A stretch of DNA of 42,053 bases from Halanaerobium saccharolyticum (GCF_004362045.1 NZ_SNWX01000004.1:1-42053); one strand, 5' to 3'; positions 17,055 to 24,787 are shown, numbered from the stretch's first letter. Numbers and translations: made by a program. The notes: generated from the letters alone by a model not told the origin.

Positions 17055-18752
17055 ATGCTAAAAATACCATATGGGATCAGTAGTTTTGCAGAGTTAAGAA
17101 ACGAAAATTATTTTTACGCTGACAAAACACAATATATTGAGCTGCTGGAAAGTTATGGGGAAAAGTATATTTTCTTTTTACGCCCCCGTCGTTTTGGTAA
17201 AACTTTATTTTTATCAACTTTAGAAAATTATTATGATCTTAATAAAAAAGAAGAATTTGCAGAGTTGTTCTCTGATCTGTATATAGAAAAAAATAAAACA
17301 AAACTGGCTAACAGTTATCATATTTTACGCTTTGATTTCTCCAGTGTTGCTACAACTTCTGAAGAAGAATTATTATATACATTTTTAGTTAAAGTCCAGA
17401 AAGCAATTGAAGTATTTATCAATAAATATGATTTAGATCTGCAGTGTCCTGAAAGTCATGATCCGGCAAGTATGCTAAATCTATTTATGGCCCGGGTACA
17501 GAGTAAAATTGATCAGGAAATATATGTTTTAATCGATGAATACGATCAATTTGCAAATGAAATGCTGGGAGAAGACAATTCTAAATTCAAAAAGGCAGTT
17601 TCGCAAACAGGGTTTGTCCGCAGATTTTATCAGGCTCTAAAAGAAGCAACAGCAGATGGGGTAGTGGATCGGATTTTTGCAACTGGAGTTAGTCCAATTA
17701 CTTTAGACAGTATGACCAGTGGTTTTAATATTGCTGCTAAATTGACTAGAGAACCTGAGTTAAATGAAATGATGGGTTTTACAGCTGGAGAATTGAAACC
17801 ATTGTTAAACAGTCTGGACATTTCAAAAGCAGAAGGATATAATTTAATGGATAAATTAAAAGAATATTATAATGGCTATCTCTTTCATCAGGATGCTGAA
17901 TCAAAGGTATTTAACAGTGACATGGTTTTATACTTCTTTAAATATTATCTGCGGCAGCATAAAGAGCCAGAAGATTTAATTGACAGTAATATCAGCAGTG
18001 ACTATCGCAAATTAGAGCAGCTATTTGCTTTAAATGAAGAAGAAAAAACTAATGAGATTTTAGAAAGTATTTTAAATGAAGAACTGCAGGATGTGGTATT
18101 TACAAGGGAATTCAGCCTGGACAACCGCTTTAATGCAGATGACTTTAAATCACTATTGTTTTATTTAGGGTTTTTAACAATTAAAGAAAAGACTCCGGTC
18201 AATATTAAGCTGGGGCTACCTAATTATGCGATTAAAGAGATTTATTTTGAATTTTTCAGTAAAATAATTGAAGATTATTCAGGTCAGGAAATATTTTCTT
18301 CAGAAACCAGAAAAACTGTAGCTGAGCTTGCCTTAAATGGTAATATTGAGCCTTTAGTAGAAGAAATCGAAGTAATTTTAAATTCTTTATCAAACCGGGA
18401 TTTGATTTTATTTGATGAGAAATATATAAAATTATTATTTATCAGCTATTTAATGCTGAGCAAGTTTTATAATGTAAAAAGTGAATATGAGGTTGAAAGT
18501 GGCTATATAGATCTGGTATTATTCAAAAAAGAAATAGAAGCTGTTAATTATGAAGCTTTAATTGAATTAAAGTATATTAAAAAAAGTGATTATCAAAAGC
18601 AAAAATCAAAGTTACTGTCTGAAAAGATTAAGGAAGCAAAAAATCAGCTATTCGGTTATGGAGAAGCTGAAGAATTCAAACAGAAAGATAACTTAAAAAA
18701 GTGGATAATTATCTTTGCCGGTGCAGATGTTGCTCACCTGGAAGAAATATAA
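17055..18752 (+). CDS. AAA-ATPase-like protein with C-terminal PD-(D/E)XK nuclease domain
   Basis: 565 aa. The N-terminus (IPYGISSFAELRNENYFYADKT) and Walker A region FLRPRRFGKTLF at 41-52, with Walker B YVLIDEYDQF near 155-166, define the AAA-ATPase-like (pfam09820) family. The C-terminal third carries a PD-(D/E)XK pattern: ESGYIDLVLF (Asp) and YEALIELKYIKK (Glu-x-Lys). Such genes occur in many copies in anaerobes; a role in mobile-element biology or defence is suspected but unproven. A truncated paralogue lies at 26216 on the other strand. Its stop codon is followed in the same frame by the tail of a response-regulator gene, which suggests that this gene was inserted there. Confidence 0.85.
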   Translation: MLKIPYGISSFAELRNENYFYADKTQYIELLESYGEKYIFFLRPRRFGKTLFLSTLENYYDLNKKEEFAELFSDLYIEKNKTKLANSYHILRFDFSSVATTSEEELLYTFLVKVQKAIEVFINKYDLDLQCPESHDPASMLNLFMARVQSKIDQEIYVLIDEYDQFANEMLGEDNSKFKKAVSQTGFVRRFYQALKEATADGVVDRIFATGVSPITLDSMTSGFNIAAKLTREPELNEMMGFTAGELKPLLNSLDISKAEGYNLMDKLKEYYNGYLFHQDAESKVFNSDMVLYFFKYYLRQHKEPEDLIDSNISSDYRKLEQLFALNEEEKTNEILESILNEELQDVVFTREFSLDNRFNADDFKSLLFYLGFLTIKEKTPVNIKLGLPNYAIKEIYFEFFSKIIEDYSGQEIFSSETRKTVAELALNGNIEPLVEEIEVILNSLSNRDLILFDEKYIKLLFISYLMLSKFYNVKSEYEVESGYIDLVLFKKEIEAVNYEALIELKYIKKSDYQKQKSKLLSEKIKEAKNQLFGYGEAEEFKQKDNLKKWIIIFAGADVAHLEEI

Positions 18753-18821
18753 TTTGGAGCAGAAGCCGGCGAATATATTCAGACGGTCTGGGGAATTGGC
18801 TATAAGTTTGTTGCCCGGTGA
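18753..18821 (+). pseudogene. C-terminal remnant of an OmpR/PhoB-family response regulator
   Basis: Directly after the TAA of the ATPase gene the same frame reads GAEAGEYIQTVWGIGYKFVAR and then stops. YIxTVWGIGYKF is the hallmark end of the winged-helix DNA-binding domain of OmpR-type regulators. Only the last ~22 codons survive, and no start codon or receiver domain is present. The terminator just downstream would have belonged to the lost gene. This marks an insertion or deletion boundary. Confidence 0.75.
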
Positions 18822-18827
18822 AAAAGT

Positions 18828-18863
18828 AAAGCTGCCCGGAGCAGAGTGGTGGCTTTATTTTTT
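18828..18863 (+). terminator. Terminator of the lost response-regulator gene
   Basis: AAAGCTGCC pairs imperfectly with GGTGGCTTT (7 of 9 bp) and is followed by ATTTTTTT. It now serves the AAA-ATPase-like gene. Confidence 0.6.
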
Positions 18864-18913
18864 ACACTAATTAGATAAATTTGTAAATTATACTTAAAAT
18901 TTCTTCTAAAAAA

Positions 18914-18922
18914 TGTTATAAT
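18914..18922 (+). promoter_or_regulatory. Extended -10 promoter for the integrase gene
   Basis: TGTTATAAT matches TGn-TATAAT exactly, 60 bp before the start codon. Confidence 0.5.
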
Positions 18923-18981
18923 ATAGATAAAGTAAAACTTTTCCAACAAATCTTATTAAATGACTGCAGAGGGGTGATCTG

Positions 18982-19527
18982 ATGAATAAAGTTGAGCCGA
19001 TCAGAGATAAGGATAAAATTGAAGAGATAAAAAATATTTTGCGTCAGCAGAGCTACCGCAACTATATTCTTTTTGTGCTGGGAATCAACACCGGGCTGAG
19101 GATTAGTGATATGCTGAAGCTGAAGGTCGAAGATGTCCGCAATAAAACTCACATTGTAATCAGAGAGCAGAAAACTTCCAAAAACAAGCGGTTTTTGATT
19201 AACTCTAACCTGCGCCGGGAACTGGAAGACTACTGCCAGGATATGCGAGCAGAAGAGCATCTCTTTCAGAGTCGGATTGGGACCAATAAACCGCTAACCC
19301 GTTTTCAGGCCTACAGGATTTTTAGTGAAACTGGTCGCAAAGCTGGCCTGGATAACATTGGCTGTCATTCGACCCGTAAAACTTTTGGCTATCATCATTA
19401 CCAGAAGAATAAGGATGTGGCCCTGCTGCAGAAACTGTTTAACCATTCTTCTCCCAGTATTACCTTAGACTATATTGGGATTACTCAGGATTTAATGGAC
19501 AGCTCAATTGAGAATTTTACGCTTTAG
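18982..19527 (+). CDS. Short tyrosine recombinase (catalytic domain only)
   Basis: 181 aa. All catalytic residues of the tyrosine recombinases are visible in order: Arg in NTGLRISDM, Lys in EQKTSKNKR, HxxR in HSTRKTFGYHH, His in LFNHSSPS, and Tyr in TLDYIGI. The N-terminal SAM-like core-binding domain of full-length integrases (~300 aa) is absent. The ATG follows GAGGGGTGAT. Short recombinases of this kind are common in firmicutes. No att repeats could be assigned to it. It faces the alkaline phosphatase gene and shares a terminator with it. Confidence 0.85.
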   Translation: MNKVEPIRDKDKIEEIKNILRQQSYRNYILFVLGINTGLRISDMLKLKVEDVRNKTHIVIREQKTSKNKRFLINSNLRRELEDYCQDMRAEEHLFQSRIGTNKPLTRFQAYRIFSETGRKAGLDNIGCHSTRKTFGYHHYQKNKDVALLQKLFNHSSPSITLDYIGITQDLMDSSIENFTL

Positions 19528-19558
19528 ATAAAAATTCAAAATTTGCTTTTAAATTAAC

Positions 19559-19586
19559 TAAGCTCTACCCCAAAGAGTAGAGCTTA
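19559..19586. terminator. Bidirectional hairpin between convergent genes
   Basis: TAAGCTCTAC and GTAGAGCTTA form a perfect 10-bp stem with an 8-nt loop, between the recombinase (+) and the alkaline phosphatase (-). T-runs are short on both strands. Confidence 0.65.
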
Positions 19587-19618
19587 ATAATTAATCAAAA
19601 TTAGATTTTGTTTTAGAT

Positions 19619-20869
19619 CTACTGCATAACTTTTTTCATAATTTTAAAAATATCTGTATTATCCAGCGGTTGAGCTACAAGCTCACTACCAGGTCCCTGG
19701 CTCCAGGTAGGTACATCGCCCCCAGTATGGTCTTCACTTGTCCAGCCGGATTCAACTTTTTCACTCTGGCTGCTTAAACTTCCATATGGTCCGGCAATTC
19801 TAAATCCGCCAGTATCATGATCTGGAGCAATTATTACTAGAGTTTCTGATTTACGCAGAGGACTTTGCTCAATCCAGTCAAGAACGGTCTCAACTGATTT
19901 ATCAAAGCCCAGCATTTCAGCCAGCTCATAGTCAAGAGCATTACCATGTCCTGCCCAGTCTATTTGAGATCCCTCCACCATTAAGAAAAATCCATCAGAA
20001 TCTTTTTCCAGAGTTTTAAGTGCGGTTTCTGTCATTTCAGCCAGAGTTGGTTCTTCTTCTGGATATTCCGGGAAAGCATTACCTTCACTGTCTTTAAGTC
20101 CAAATTTATTTAATCTAAATAACTCAGGAGTTTTACCTTTATCATAAGCTGTAAACATACCAAATATTTTTTTACTCTCTTTATTTTGAGCAAGTTTCAT
20201 TTCTGATTCATTATCAACAGTCAGATAAGCATTTTCTCTGGCTAAATCTGCCATTGCTTCATTACTCTGAAGATTATTATATGATTTTTCAAACTGCTGA
20301 GCGTTATATTCATCACTCGTACCATAGACTCCTCCACCCAGCACTACTTCTACCTCAGTTTCTTCTATATATTGGCGGGCAATTTCTGCTCCACAGTATC
20401 TAACAGGTACATGAGACCCAAAGGTTGCAGGTGTAGCATGAGATATCTGAGATGTGGCTACCAGACCTGTGGCTTTATTTAAATCCTTAGCAATCTCAAG
20501 AATTGTTTTGGACTTTTTCTCGATGTCCATAAGTTCTCCATTGACTGAATGGGCACTTACTTCGCGATTATTATGTTTTTCTCCGGTTGCCATAGCAGAA
20601 CCGGCAGCGGCGGAATCAGTGACAGTAGAATTAGCTGAATATGTTCTGATATAACCAATATTATTGAGTTTTTCCATTGCCAGAGGTTCACCATCAGGAC
20701 CATTTTTAAGTATTCGGGCTGCAGTTACAATATCCATGCTCATTCCATCTGGAATCATTAAAATAACATTTTTGGCAGTACTGGCATCGGCAGCATTTGC
20801 AGCAGTAAAAGATGTTACTGTGAGTAAAGCAATAAACAGAAATAATATTAAAGACTTCTTAAATTTCAT
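19619..20869 (-). CDS. Secreted alkaline phosphatase (PhoA family)
   Basis: 416 aa. A signal peptide (KFKK, hydrophobic core, ANA-A cleavage near residue 26) sends it to the periplasm. D41 in MIPDGM binds metal; the nucleophile is S86 in VTDSAAAGSAMATG. Metal ligands are seen in VEGSQIDWAGHGN and APDHDTGG, and the last His is in SEDHTGGDVP. It hydrolyses phosphate monoesters during phosphate scavenging. AGGGGGAAA lies upstream of the ATG on the minus strand. No clear PhoP box was recognised. It forms a single-gene unit. Confidence 0.9.
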   Translation of the reverse strand: MKFKKSLILFLFIALLTVTSFTAANAADASTAKNVILMIPDGMSMDIVTAARILKNGPDGEPLAMEKLNNIGYIRTYSANSTVTDSAAAGSAMATGEKHNNREVSAHSVNGELMDIEKKSKTILEIAKDLNKATGLVATSQISHATPATFGSHVPVRYCGAEIARQYIEETEVEVVLGGGVYGTSDEYNAQQFEKSYNNLQSNEAMADLARENAYLTVDNESEMKLAQNKESKKIFGMFTAYDKGKTPELFRLNKFGLKDSEGNAFPEYPEEEPTLAEMTETALKTLEKDSDGFFLMVEGSQIDWAGHGNALDYELAEMLGFDKSVETVLDWIEQSPLRKSETLVIIAPDHDTGGFRIAGPYGSLSSQSEKVESGWTSEDHTGGDVPTWSQGPGSELVAQPLDNTDIFKIMKKVMQ

Positions 20870-21144
20870 CTAATATTTCCCCCTTTGGTTATTAAGTAAA
20901 TTGATTTTGAGCTTTTCAGTTTCAGAACTACATTTTACCACAAATTTAATTAAGAATATTAAACTTTACTGTTTTCACCCCCATAAAGTTTTGTTTTTTT
21001 CATTATTCTATCTTATATATATTATTACAGGTAATTATTACGAAATCATTACCGACATGTTAAAATGTGGTAAATTCTAAGATGATAGTGAAATTTATTC
21101 GATAAATGGAAAATTTCTTAAATCAAGAAATTAATATTATAACA
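20870..21144. other. Divergent intergenic region
   Basis: AT-rich spacer between the alkaline phosphatase (-) and the toxin-antitoxin operon (+). It holds an 8-bp inverted repeat, AATTTCTT/AAGAAATT, at 21112-21132. On the minus strand that hairpin is followed by TTTTCC and could act as a weak terminator. No reading frame of note is present. Confidence 0.4.
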
Positions 21145-21181
21145 TTGTAAATTAAATCATTTTGTAATACAATAGTATTAC
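21145..21181 (+). promoter_or_regulatory. Promoter with overlapping operator of the RHH-PIN module
   Basis: TTGTAA (21145-21150), a 17-bp spacer and TACAAT (21168-21173). The -10 is buried in a perfect inverted repeat GTAATAC-AATA-GTATTAC (21164-21181) that ends at the ribosome site GGAGG. This is the layout expected for autorepression by a ribbon-helix-helix antitoxin. Confidence 0.7.
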
Positions 21182-21194
21182 GGAGGTGGGTTTA

Positions 21195-21443
21195 ATGATT
21201 AGTGTTAGACTTCCAGAAGAATTAGAGAAAAAGCTAAATCAATTAGCAGAGTCTGAAAATGTCACCAAGACTTATCTGGTTAAAGAAGCTTTAAATAAAT
21301 ATATTGCAGAAAAAGAAGAGAAAAAGGATTCCTATCAATTAGGCAAAGATTTATTTGGAAGGCATGGAAGTAAGGAAGGCGATCTTTCAACTACCTACAA
21401 GAAGAGAGTGAGTGATAAAATTTATGAAAAATACTCTCGTTGA
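21195..21443 (+). CDS. Ribbon-helix-helix (CopG/Arc-type) antitoxin
   Basis: 82 aa from the ATG at 21195, correctly spaced behind GGAGGTGG; a GTG at 21186 overlaps that site. ISVRLPEELEKKLNQLAESENVTKTYLVKEALNKYI is a typical RHH domain (beta strand ISVRL, helix, turn, helix). The charged C-terminal ~40 residues would neutralise the toxin. It overlaps the PIN toxin gene by 20 bp and probably represses the operon through the inverted repeat at 21164-21181. Confidence 0.85.
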   Translation: MISVRLPEELEKKLNQLAESENVTKTYLVKEALNKYIAEKEEKKDSYQLGKDLFGRHGSKEGDLSTTYKKRVSDKIYEKYSR

Positions 21444-21840
21444 TGCTGGCCCATTGATTGCTCTTTTTGATAAAGACGATATTTATCATCAGCAAATTTT
21501 AGAGTTTTTGAAGTCATATAATTGCCATTTATATACTACCTGGCCGGTAATAACAGAAACTCTTCACATGCTCAGTTTTTCAACAGAAGTACAGCTAGAT
21601 TTTTTAAACTGGCTGGACCGGGGTGGATTAAGAGTTTTAAATTTTGATCAAAGAGTTTTAAAGCGGGTAATTAGTTTAACTAAAAAACATAATGATTCAC
21701 CTGTTGATTTTGCTGATGCTTCACTGGTAGCATTGGCAGAAAGAGAAGATATTAAGGACATTATTTCCATTGATTCTGATTTTGATGTTTATAAAACAAA
21801 GAAAAATACTTTTTTAAATAATATTTTTCTCAGCAGTTAA
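21424..21840 (+). CDS. PIN-domain toxin (VapC-like ribonuclease)
   Basis: 138 aa from the ATG at 21424; a GTG at 21412 is an alternative. PIN acidic residues are visible: D in TLVDAGPLIALFD, E in VITETLHML, D in SPVDFADASLVALAE, and D in ISIDSDFDVYK. PIN toxins cleave RNA, often tRNA, with Mg2+. It is paired with the RHH antitoxin encoded upstream (overlapping genes), so it is a type II module with an RHH rather than an AbrB-type antitoxin. Confidence 0.85.
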   Translation: MKNTLVDAGPLIALFDKDDIYHQQILEFLKSYNCHLYTTWPVITETLHMLSFSTEVQLDFLNWLDRGGLRVLNFDQRVLKRVISLTKKHNDSPVDFADASLVALAEREDIKDIISIDSDFDVYKTKKNTFLNNIFLSS

Positions 21841-21882
21841 ACTAAGATTGTAATCAGGAATTAAATAAAGAGGGTGTAGATT

Positions 21883-22302
21883 ATGCTGCCTGAAAATACA
21901 GATGTGCTTATAACTAAGCTTGAGAATCTGGAAGAATATATTAATGATCTGGATGAGTATAGAGAAATAGATTCTGAAAAAATAGTGAAAGATAAATTGA
22001 TTTTCAGATATTTAACAAGAACACTGTATTTGGCTGTAGATACTATGCTGGATATTGGCTGCTGCATTATTAGTAGCGAGCGGCAAGAGAATCCAGGTGA
22101 TAACAGTCAAATTATTAAAATTTTGACTGAAGATAATATTGTAAAGAAGAATGAAGATAATTATATTAAGCTGGCTGAATTTAGGGATTCAATAGGATAT
22201 GATTCTAAAGATATAGATCCTGAGATTTTACTGATGATCATTAAAGAAAATTTAAGTGACTTAAAGGCTATTTTTAGGTGGTATAAGGAGTATATTGATT
22301 AA
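21883..22302 (+). CDS. HepT-like HEPN-domain protein with altered active site
   Basis: 139 aa, all helical. It follows the HepT (DUF86) pattern: AVDTMLDIGCCIIS in the first half and AEFRDSIGYDS near residues 98-108. In active HepT this second motif is R-x4-H-x-Y (RNxxVHxY). Here R101 is kept but the catalytic His position is Tyr (Y106), so the RNase activity is probably lost. Its stop overlaps the ATG of the fused MntA-HepT gene downstream by one base. It may act as an inactive partner or inhibitor of the active fusion; this is an inference. Confidence 0.75.
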   Translation: MLPENTDVLITKLENLEEYINDLDEYREIDSEKIVKDKLIFRYLTRTLYLAVDTMLDIGCCIISSERQENPGDNSQIIKILTEDNIVKKNEDNYIKLAEFRDSIGYDSKDIDPEILLMIIKENLSDLKAIFRWYKEYID

Positions 22303-23171
22303 TGCCTTCAATTCAGGACGGTGAGATCATGGAAAAGTTAAAAAGAAAACTTGAGCCTGAGCTTAAAGAAAATATAGCTGATTTCTTAAAAAAAGAAGTA
22401 AATGTTAAGCTGGCATTCATTTTTGGCTCTTATGGCACGAAGTATCAAAATACCGATAGTGATCTGGATTTAGCTGTGTTTTTTGATGATCCACCGGAGA
22501 TCCTCGAGCAGATGGAGCTGGCAGCACGCCTGGAATTAGAGTTAGGAAAATATGATATTGATTTAATCAATTTAAATAATGTTAAGATAGATTTTAAGTA
22601 TGAAGTAGTTACAGGTGGAAAGTTAATTTACAGCAGAGATGAAATTGAGACTGCTGAGTTTAAAGAAGAGGTTTTAAGATTTGGTTCAGAGGCTGAAGGA
22701 TTTGAATATAATTTTAAGGAAGAGTATATCGCAGCAATTAAGGAGAAAGCAACAGAAATAAATTATGATCGGATAGCAGAGAAAATAAAGTTTATCAAAG
22801 ATAATTTAAAAAAGTTGAAAGAACTAGCTGAACTTGAAAAGAAAGATTTTTTGAGTGATTTTAGAAACTATGATACTGCAAAGTATAATCTGCAGGCAGC
22901 AGTAGAAGCTATGCTGGATATAACAGCACATATTATTTCTCGAGAAGGATATACAAGTCCTAATACAAGTGCTGATTCTTTTAGAATACTTGCTGATGAG
23001 GGGATTATTGAGGAAGATATGCTGTTAAAGTTTGTTAAAATGACTAAATTTAAAAATAGAATTGTTCATCTCTATGATCAAATTGATGAAGAATATATTT
23101 ATCGGATCATAAATAATCATCTGTCAGATATAGAAAGTTTTGTTGATTTAATTGTCAATAGATATTTCTAA
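22302..23171 (+). CDS. Fused MntA nucleotidyltransferase - HepT HEPN protein
   Basis: 289 aa (a second start at 22329 would give 280). Residues ~35-110 are a minimal nucleotidyltransferase: FGSYGTKYQNTDSDLDLAVFF (GS motif, D54 and D56) and the third acid in YDIDLIN. Residues ~155-289 are a HEPN domain with MLDITAHIIS and KNRIVHLYDQID (H256, Y258; the usual Arg of RNxxVHxY is K251). In known MntA-HepT systems these are two proteins: MntA AMPylates the Tyr of HxY to silence the HepT RNase. Here both activities lie in one chain. Its start codon overlaps the stop of the HepT-like gene. Confidence 0.8.
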   Translation: MPSIQDGEIMEKLKRKLEPELKENIADFLKKEVNVKLAFIFGSYGTKYQNTDSDLDLAVFFDDPPEILEQMELAARLELELGKYDIDLINLNNVKIDFKYEVVTGGKLIYSRDEIETAEFKEEVLRFGSEAEGFEYNFKEEYIAAIKEKATEINYDRIAEKIKFIKDNLKKLKELAELEKKDFLSDFRNYDTAKYNLQAAVEAMLDITAHIISREGYTSPNTSADSFRILADEGIIEEDMLLKFVKMTKFKNRIVHLYDQIDEEYIYRIINNHLSDIESFVDLIVNRYF

Positions 23172-23226
23172 TTTGTTTCTAATATTTTTTTAAAGTATTT
23201 TTAATCAATAGCTGCTATTATATAAT

Positions 23227-23350
23227 TAAGCTAAAAGAAATAAAGTTTATCCCCTTTTTGAAGCTGCTGCAGAGAGCAGCTATAACATAAATTAAAGTAC
23301 TAGATACTTTTCTCCTTGTTTTTACCGCCCTTTTCCCGGGGCGGTTTTTT
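23227..23350 (+). ncRNA. Candidate structured leader or small RNA with three hairpins
   Basis: Three consecutive stems are seen: AGCTGCT/AGCAGCT (23262-23281), AAAGTA/TACTTT (23294-23310) and a perfect terminator ACCGCCC/GGGCGGT plus TTTTTT (23324-23350). A TATAAT at 23221-23226 could start transcription, though its -35 is poor. The next gene has its own promoter after the terminator, so this may be an independent small RNA or just the long 3' end of the MntA-HepT operon. Confidence 0.4.
23324..23350 (+). terminator. Strong rho-independent terminator before the glycerol dehydrogenase gene
   Basis: ACCGCCC and GGGCGGT pair perfectly around an 8-nt loop and are followed by six T. Confidence 0.9.
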
Positions 23351-23381
23351 ATGTTTAATAAATTTCTAATCAAAAATTAAC

Positions 23382-23410
23382 TTGTTAAAAACTAATATTT
23401 ATTCTATAAT
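23382..23410 (+). promoter_or_regulatory. Promoter of the glycerol dehydrogenase gene
   Basis: TTGTTA (23382-23387), a 17-bp spacer and a perfect TATAAT (23405-23410), 37 bp before the start codon. Confidence 0.7.
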
Positions 23411-23446
23411 TAAATTGTGAAATAAATATCAAAAGGAGTGATAATG

Positions 23447-24517
23447 ATGACAAAAGTAATGACATCTCCAGGGAAGTATGTTCAGGGCAAAAAAGTAATT
23501 GAGGAAATGAGAGATTATATCAAAGATCTAGGAACTAAGGCCTTAATCATTGCTGATCCAATTGTAGAAGAACTCTTTTTTGATCAATTAGAAGTGGGAC
23601 TAACGAATTTCGATTATGAAATCGAATATTTTAATGGCGAATGCTCAAAAGTAGAAATCAAAAGACTGGAAGAAAAGGCTGTAGAAAAAGGAGCAGAGAT
23701 GGTAATCGGAATGGGTGGTGGAAAAACTTTAGATACAGCTAAGGCAGCTGCTCATTATGCTGATTTACCTGTAGTAATTGTACCCACAATTGCTGCTACA
23801 GACGCACCATGTAGCGCTTTATCTGTTATTTATACTGAAGAGGGAGTTTTTGAAGAATATTTATTTTTACCCAAAAACCCTGATGTAGTAATAGTTGATA
23901 CAAAAATTGTAGCTCAGGCACCGGTCAGGTTCTTAGTTTCAGGAATGGGAGATGCACTGGCGACCTACTTTGAAGCTGCTGCTTCTGCACTTACTAAAAC
24001 CACTGCAATGTCAGGTGGGGCTCCGACAATGACAGCTCAAAATCTGGCTGAACTCTGCTATAATACTCTGCTTAAGTATGGGGAAAGTGCTAAAAAAGCT
24101 GCTGAAGCCGGTGTAGTAACAGAAGCTTTAGAAAAAATAGTAGAAGCCAATACTTTACTTAGTGGGCTGGGTTTTGAAAGTGGAGGTTTAGCTGCGGCTC
24201 ATGCAATTCATAATGGATTTACAGTTCTGGAAGAAACTCATGCTAAAACTCATGGAGAAAAAGTTGCTTATTCTACTTTAGTCCAAATGGTATTGGAAGA
24301 TAGAGATCCCGCAGAAATTGAAATGGTAATGAATTTCTGCAGAAGAATTGGGCTGCCTACTACACTTGCTGATCTGGGGATTACAGATGTCAGTGAAGAA
24401 AAAATTCTTCAGGTGGCCGAAGCCAGCTGTGCTGAAGATGAGACAATTCATAATATGCCTTTTGCAGTAGATGCTGAGATGGTCAAAGATGCTATTCTGG
24501 CAGTTGACGCACTTTAA
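23447..24517 (+). CDS. gldA: Glycerol dehydrogenase (NAD-dependent, iron/zinc alcohol dehydrogenase family)
   Basis: 356 aa from the second of two adjacent ATG codons; AAAAGGAG lies 8 bases upstream. The N-terminus TKVMTSPGKYVQGK, the NAD-binding GMGGGKTLDTAKA and the TDAPCSALSVIYT segment are those of GldA. Metal ligands are the Asp of GMGDALATYFEA and the His of AAAHAIHNG and THGEKVAY. The enzyme oxidises glycerol to dihydroxyacetone with NAD+ in the cytoplasm, or runs in reverse. It is a single-gene unit with its own promoter and terminator. Glycerol is a common osmolyte-derived carbon source in saline habitats (context, inferred). Confidence 0.93.
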   Translation: MTKVMTSPGKYVQGKKVIEEMRDYIKDLGTKALIIADPIVEELFFDQLEVGLTNFDYEIEYFNGECSKVEIKRLEEKAVEKGAEMVIGMGGGKTLDTAKAAAHYADLPVVIVPTIAATDAPCSALSVIYTEEGVFEEYLFLPKNPDVVIVDTKIVAQAPVRFLVSGMGDALATYFEAAASALTKTTAMSGGAPTMTAQNLAELCYNTLLKYGESAKKAAEAGVVTEALEKIVEANTLLSGLGFESGGLAAAHAIHNGFTVLEETHAKTHGEKVAYSTLVQMVLEDRDPAEIEMVMNFCRRIGLPTTLADLGITDVSEEKILQVAEASCAEDETIHNMPFAVDAEMVKDAILAVDAL

Positions 24518-24639
24518 ATTATAGGCTCTAAGCAGCTGATTTGATATAAATTGACAGTTTAACTAGAATTAGATATCCTTAATAACTCTAATGATTTAAA
24601 TAATTAATATTTATTTAAAAACGCCCTTTTGCTGATATG

Positions 24640-24700
24640 ATCCCCTTATGGTAGACAGATTAAATAATAAAAATCTGTTTATCAGAAAGGGGATTTTTTA
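24640..24700 (+). terminator. Unusually long hairpin terminator
   Basis: ATCCCCTT pairs with AAGGGGAT, then after a small internal loop TGGTAG pairs with TTATCA (two G-U pairs) and ACAGATT pairs with AATCTGT around a 10-nt A-rich loop. That is about 21 bp in one arm, followed by TTTTTT. It ends the glycerol dehydrogenase transcript ~120 bp past the stop codon. Confidence 0.75.
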
Positions 24701-24720
24701 TTTATAAATTTCTTTTTAGT

Positions 24721-24729
24721 TGGTATAAT
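24721..24729 (+). promoter_or_regulatory. Extended -10 promoter for the gene at 24788
   Basis: TGGTATAAT fits TGn-TATAAT exactly, 59 bp upstream of the start codon and after the long terminator. Confidence 0.5.
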
Positions 24730-24787
24730 ACATATATACGTTAAATAATACCTATAGTCTTTATTCGGTCCTTAAAAGGGGGTCAAA

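Noticed and set aside
21030-21053. GGTAAT...ATTACC inverted repeat in the alkaline phosphatase upstream region as a Pho box
   Set aside because: The arms are short and widely spaced and do not match the TT(A/C)ACA-type direct repeats of PhoP boxes.
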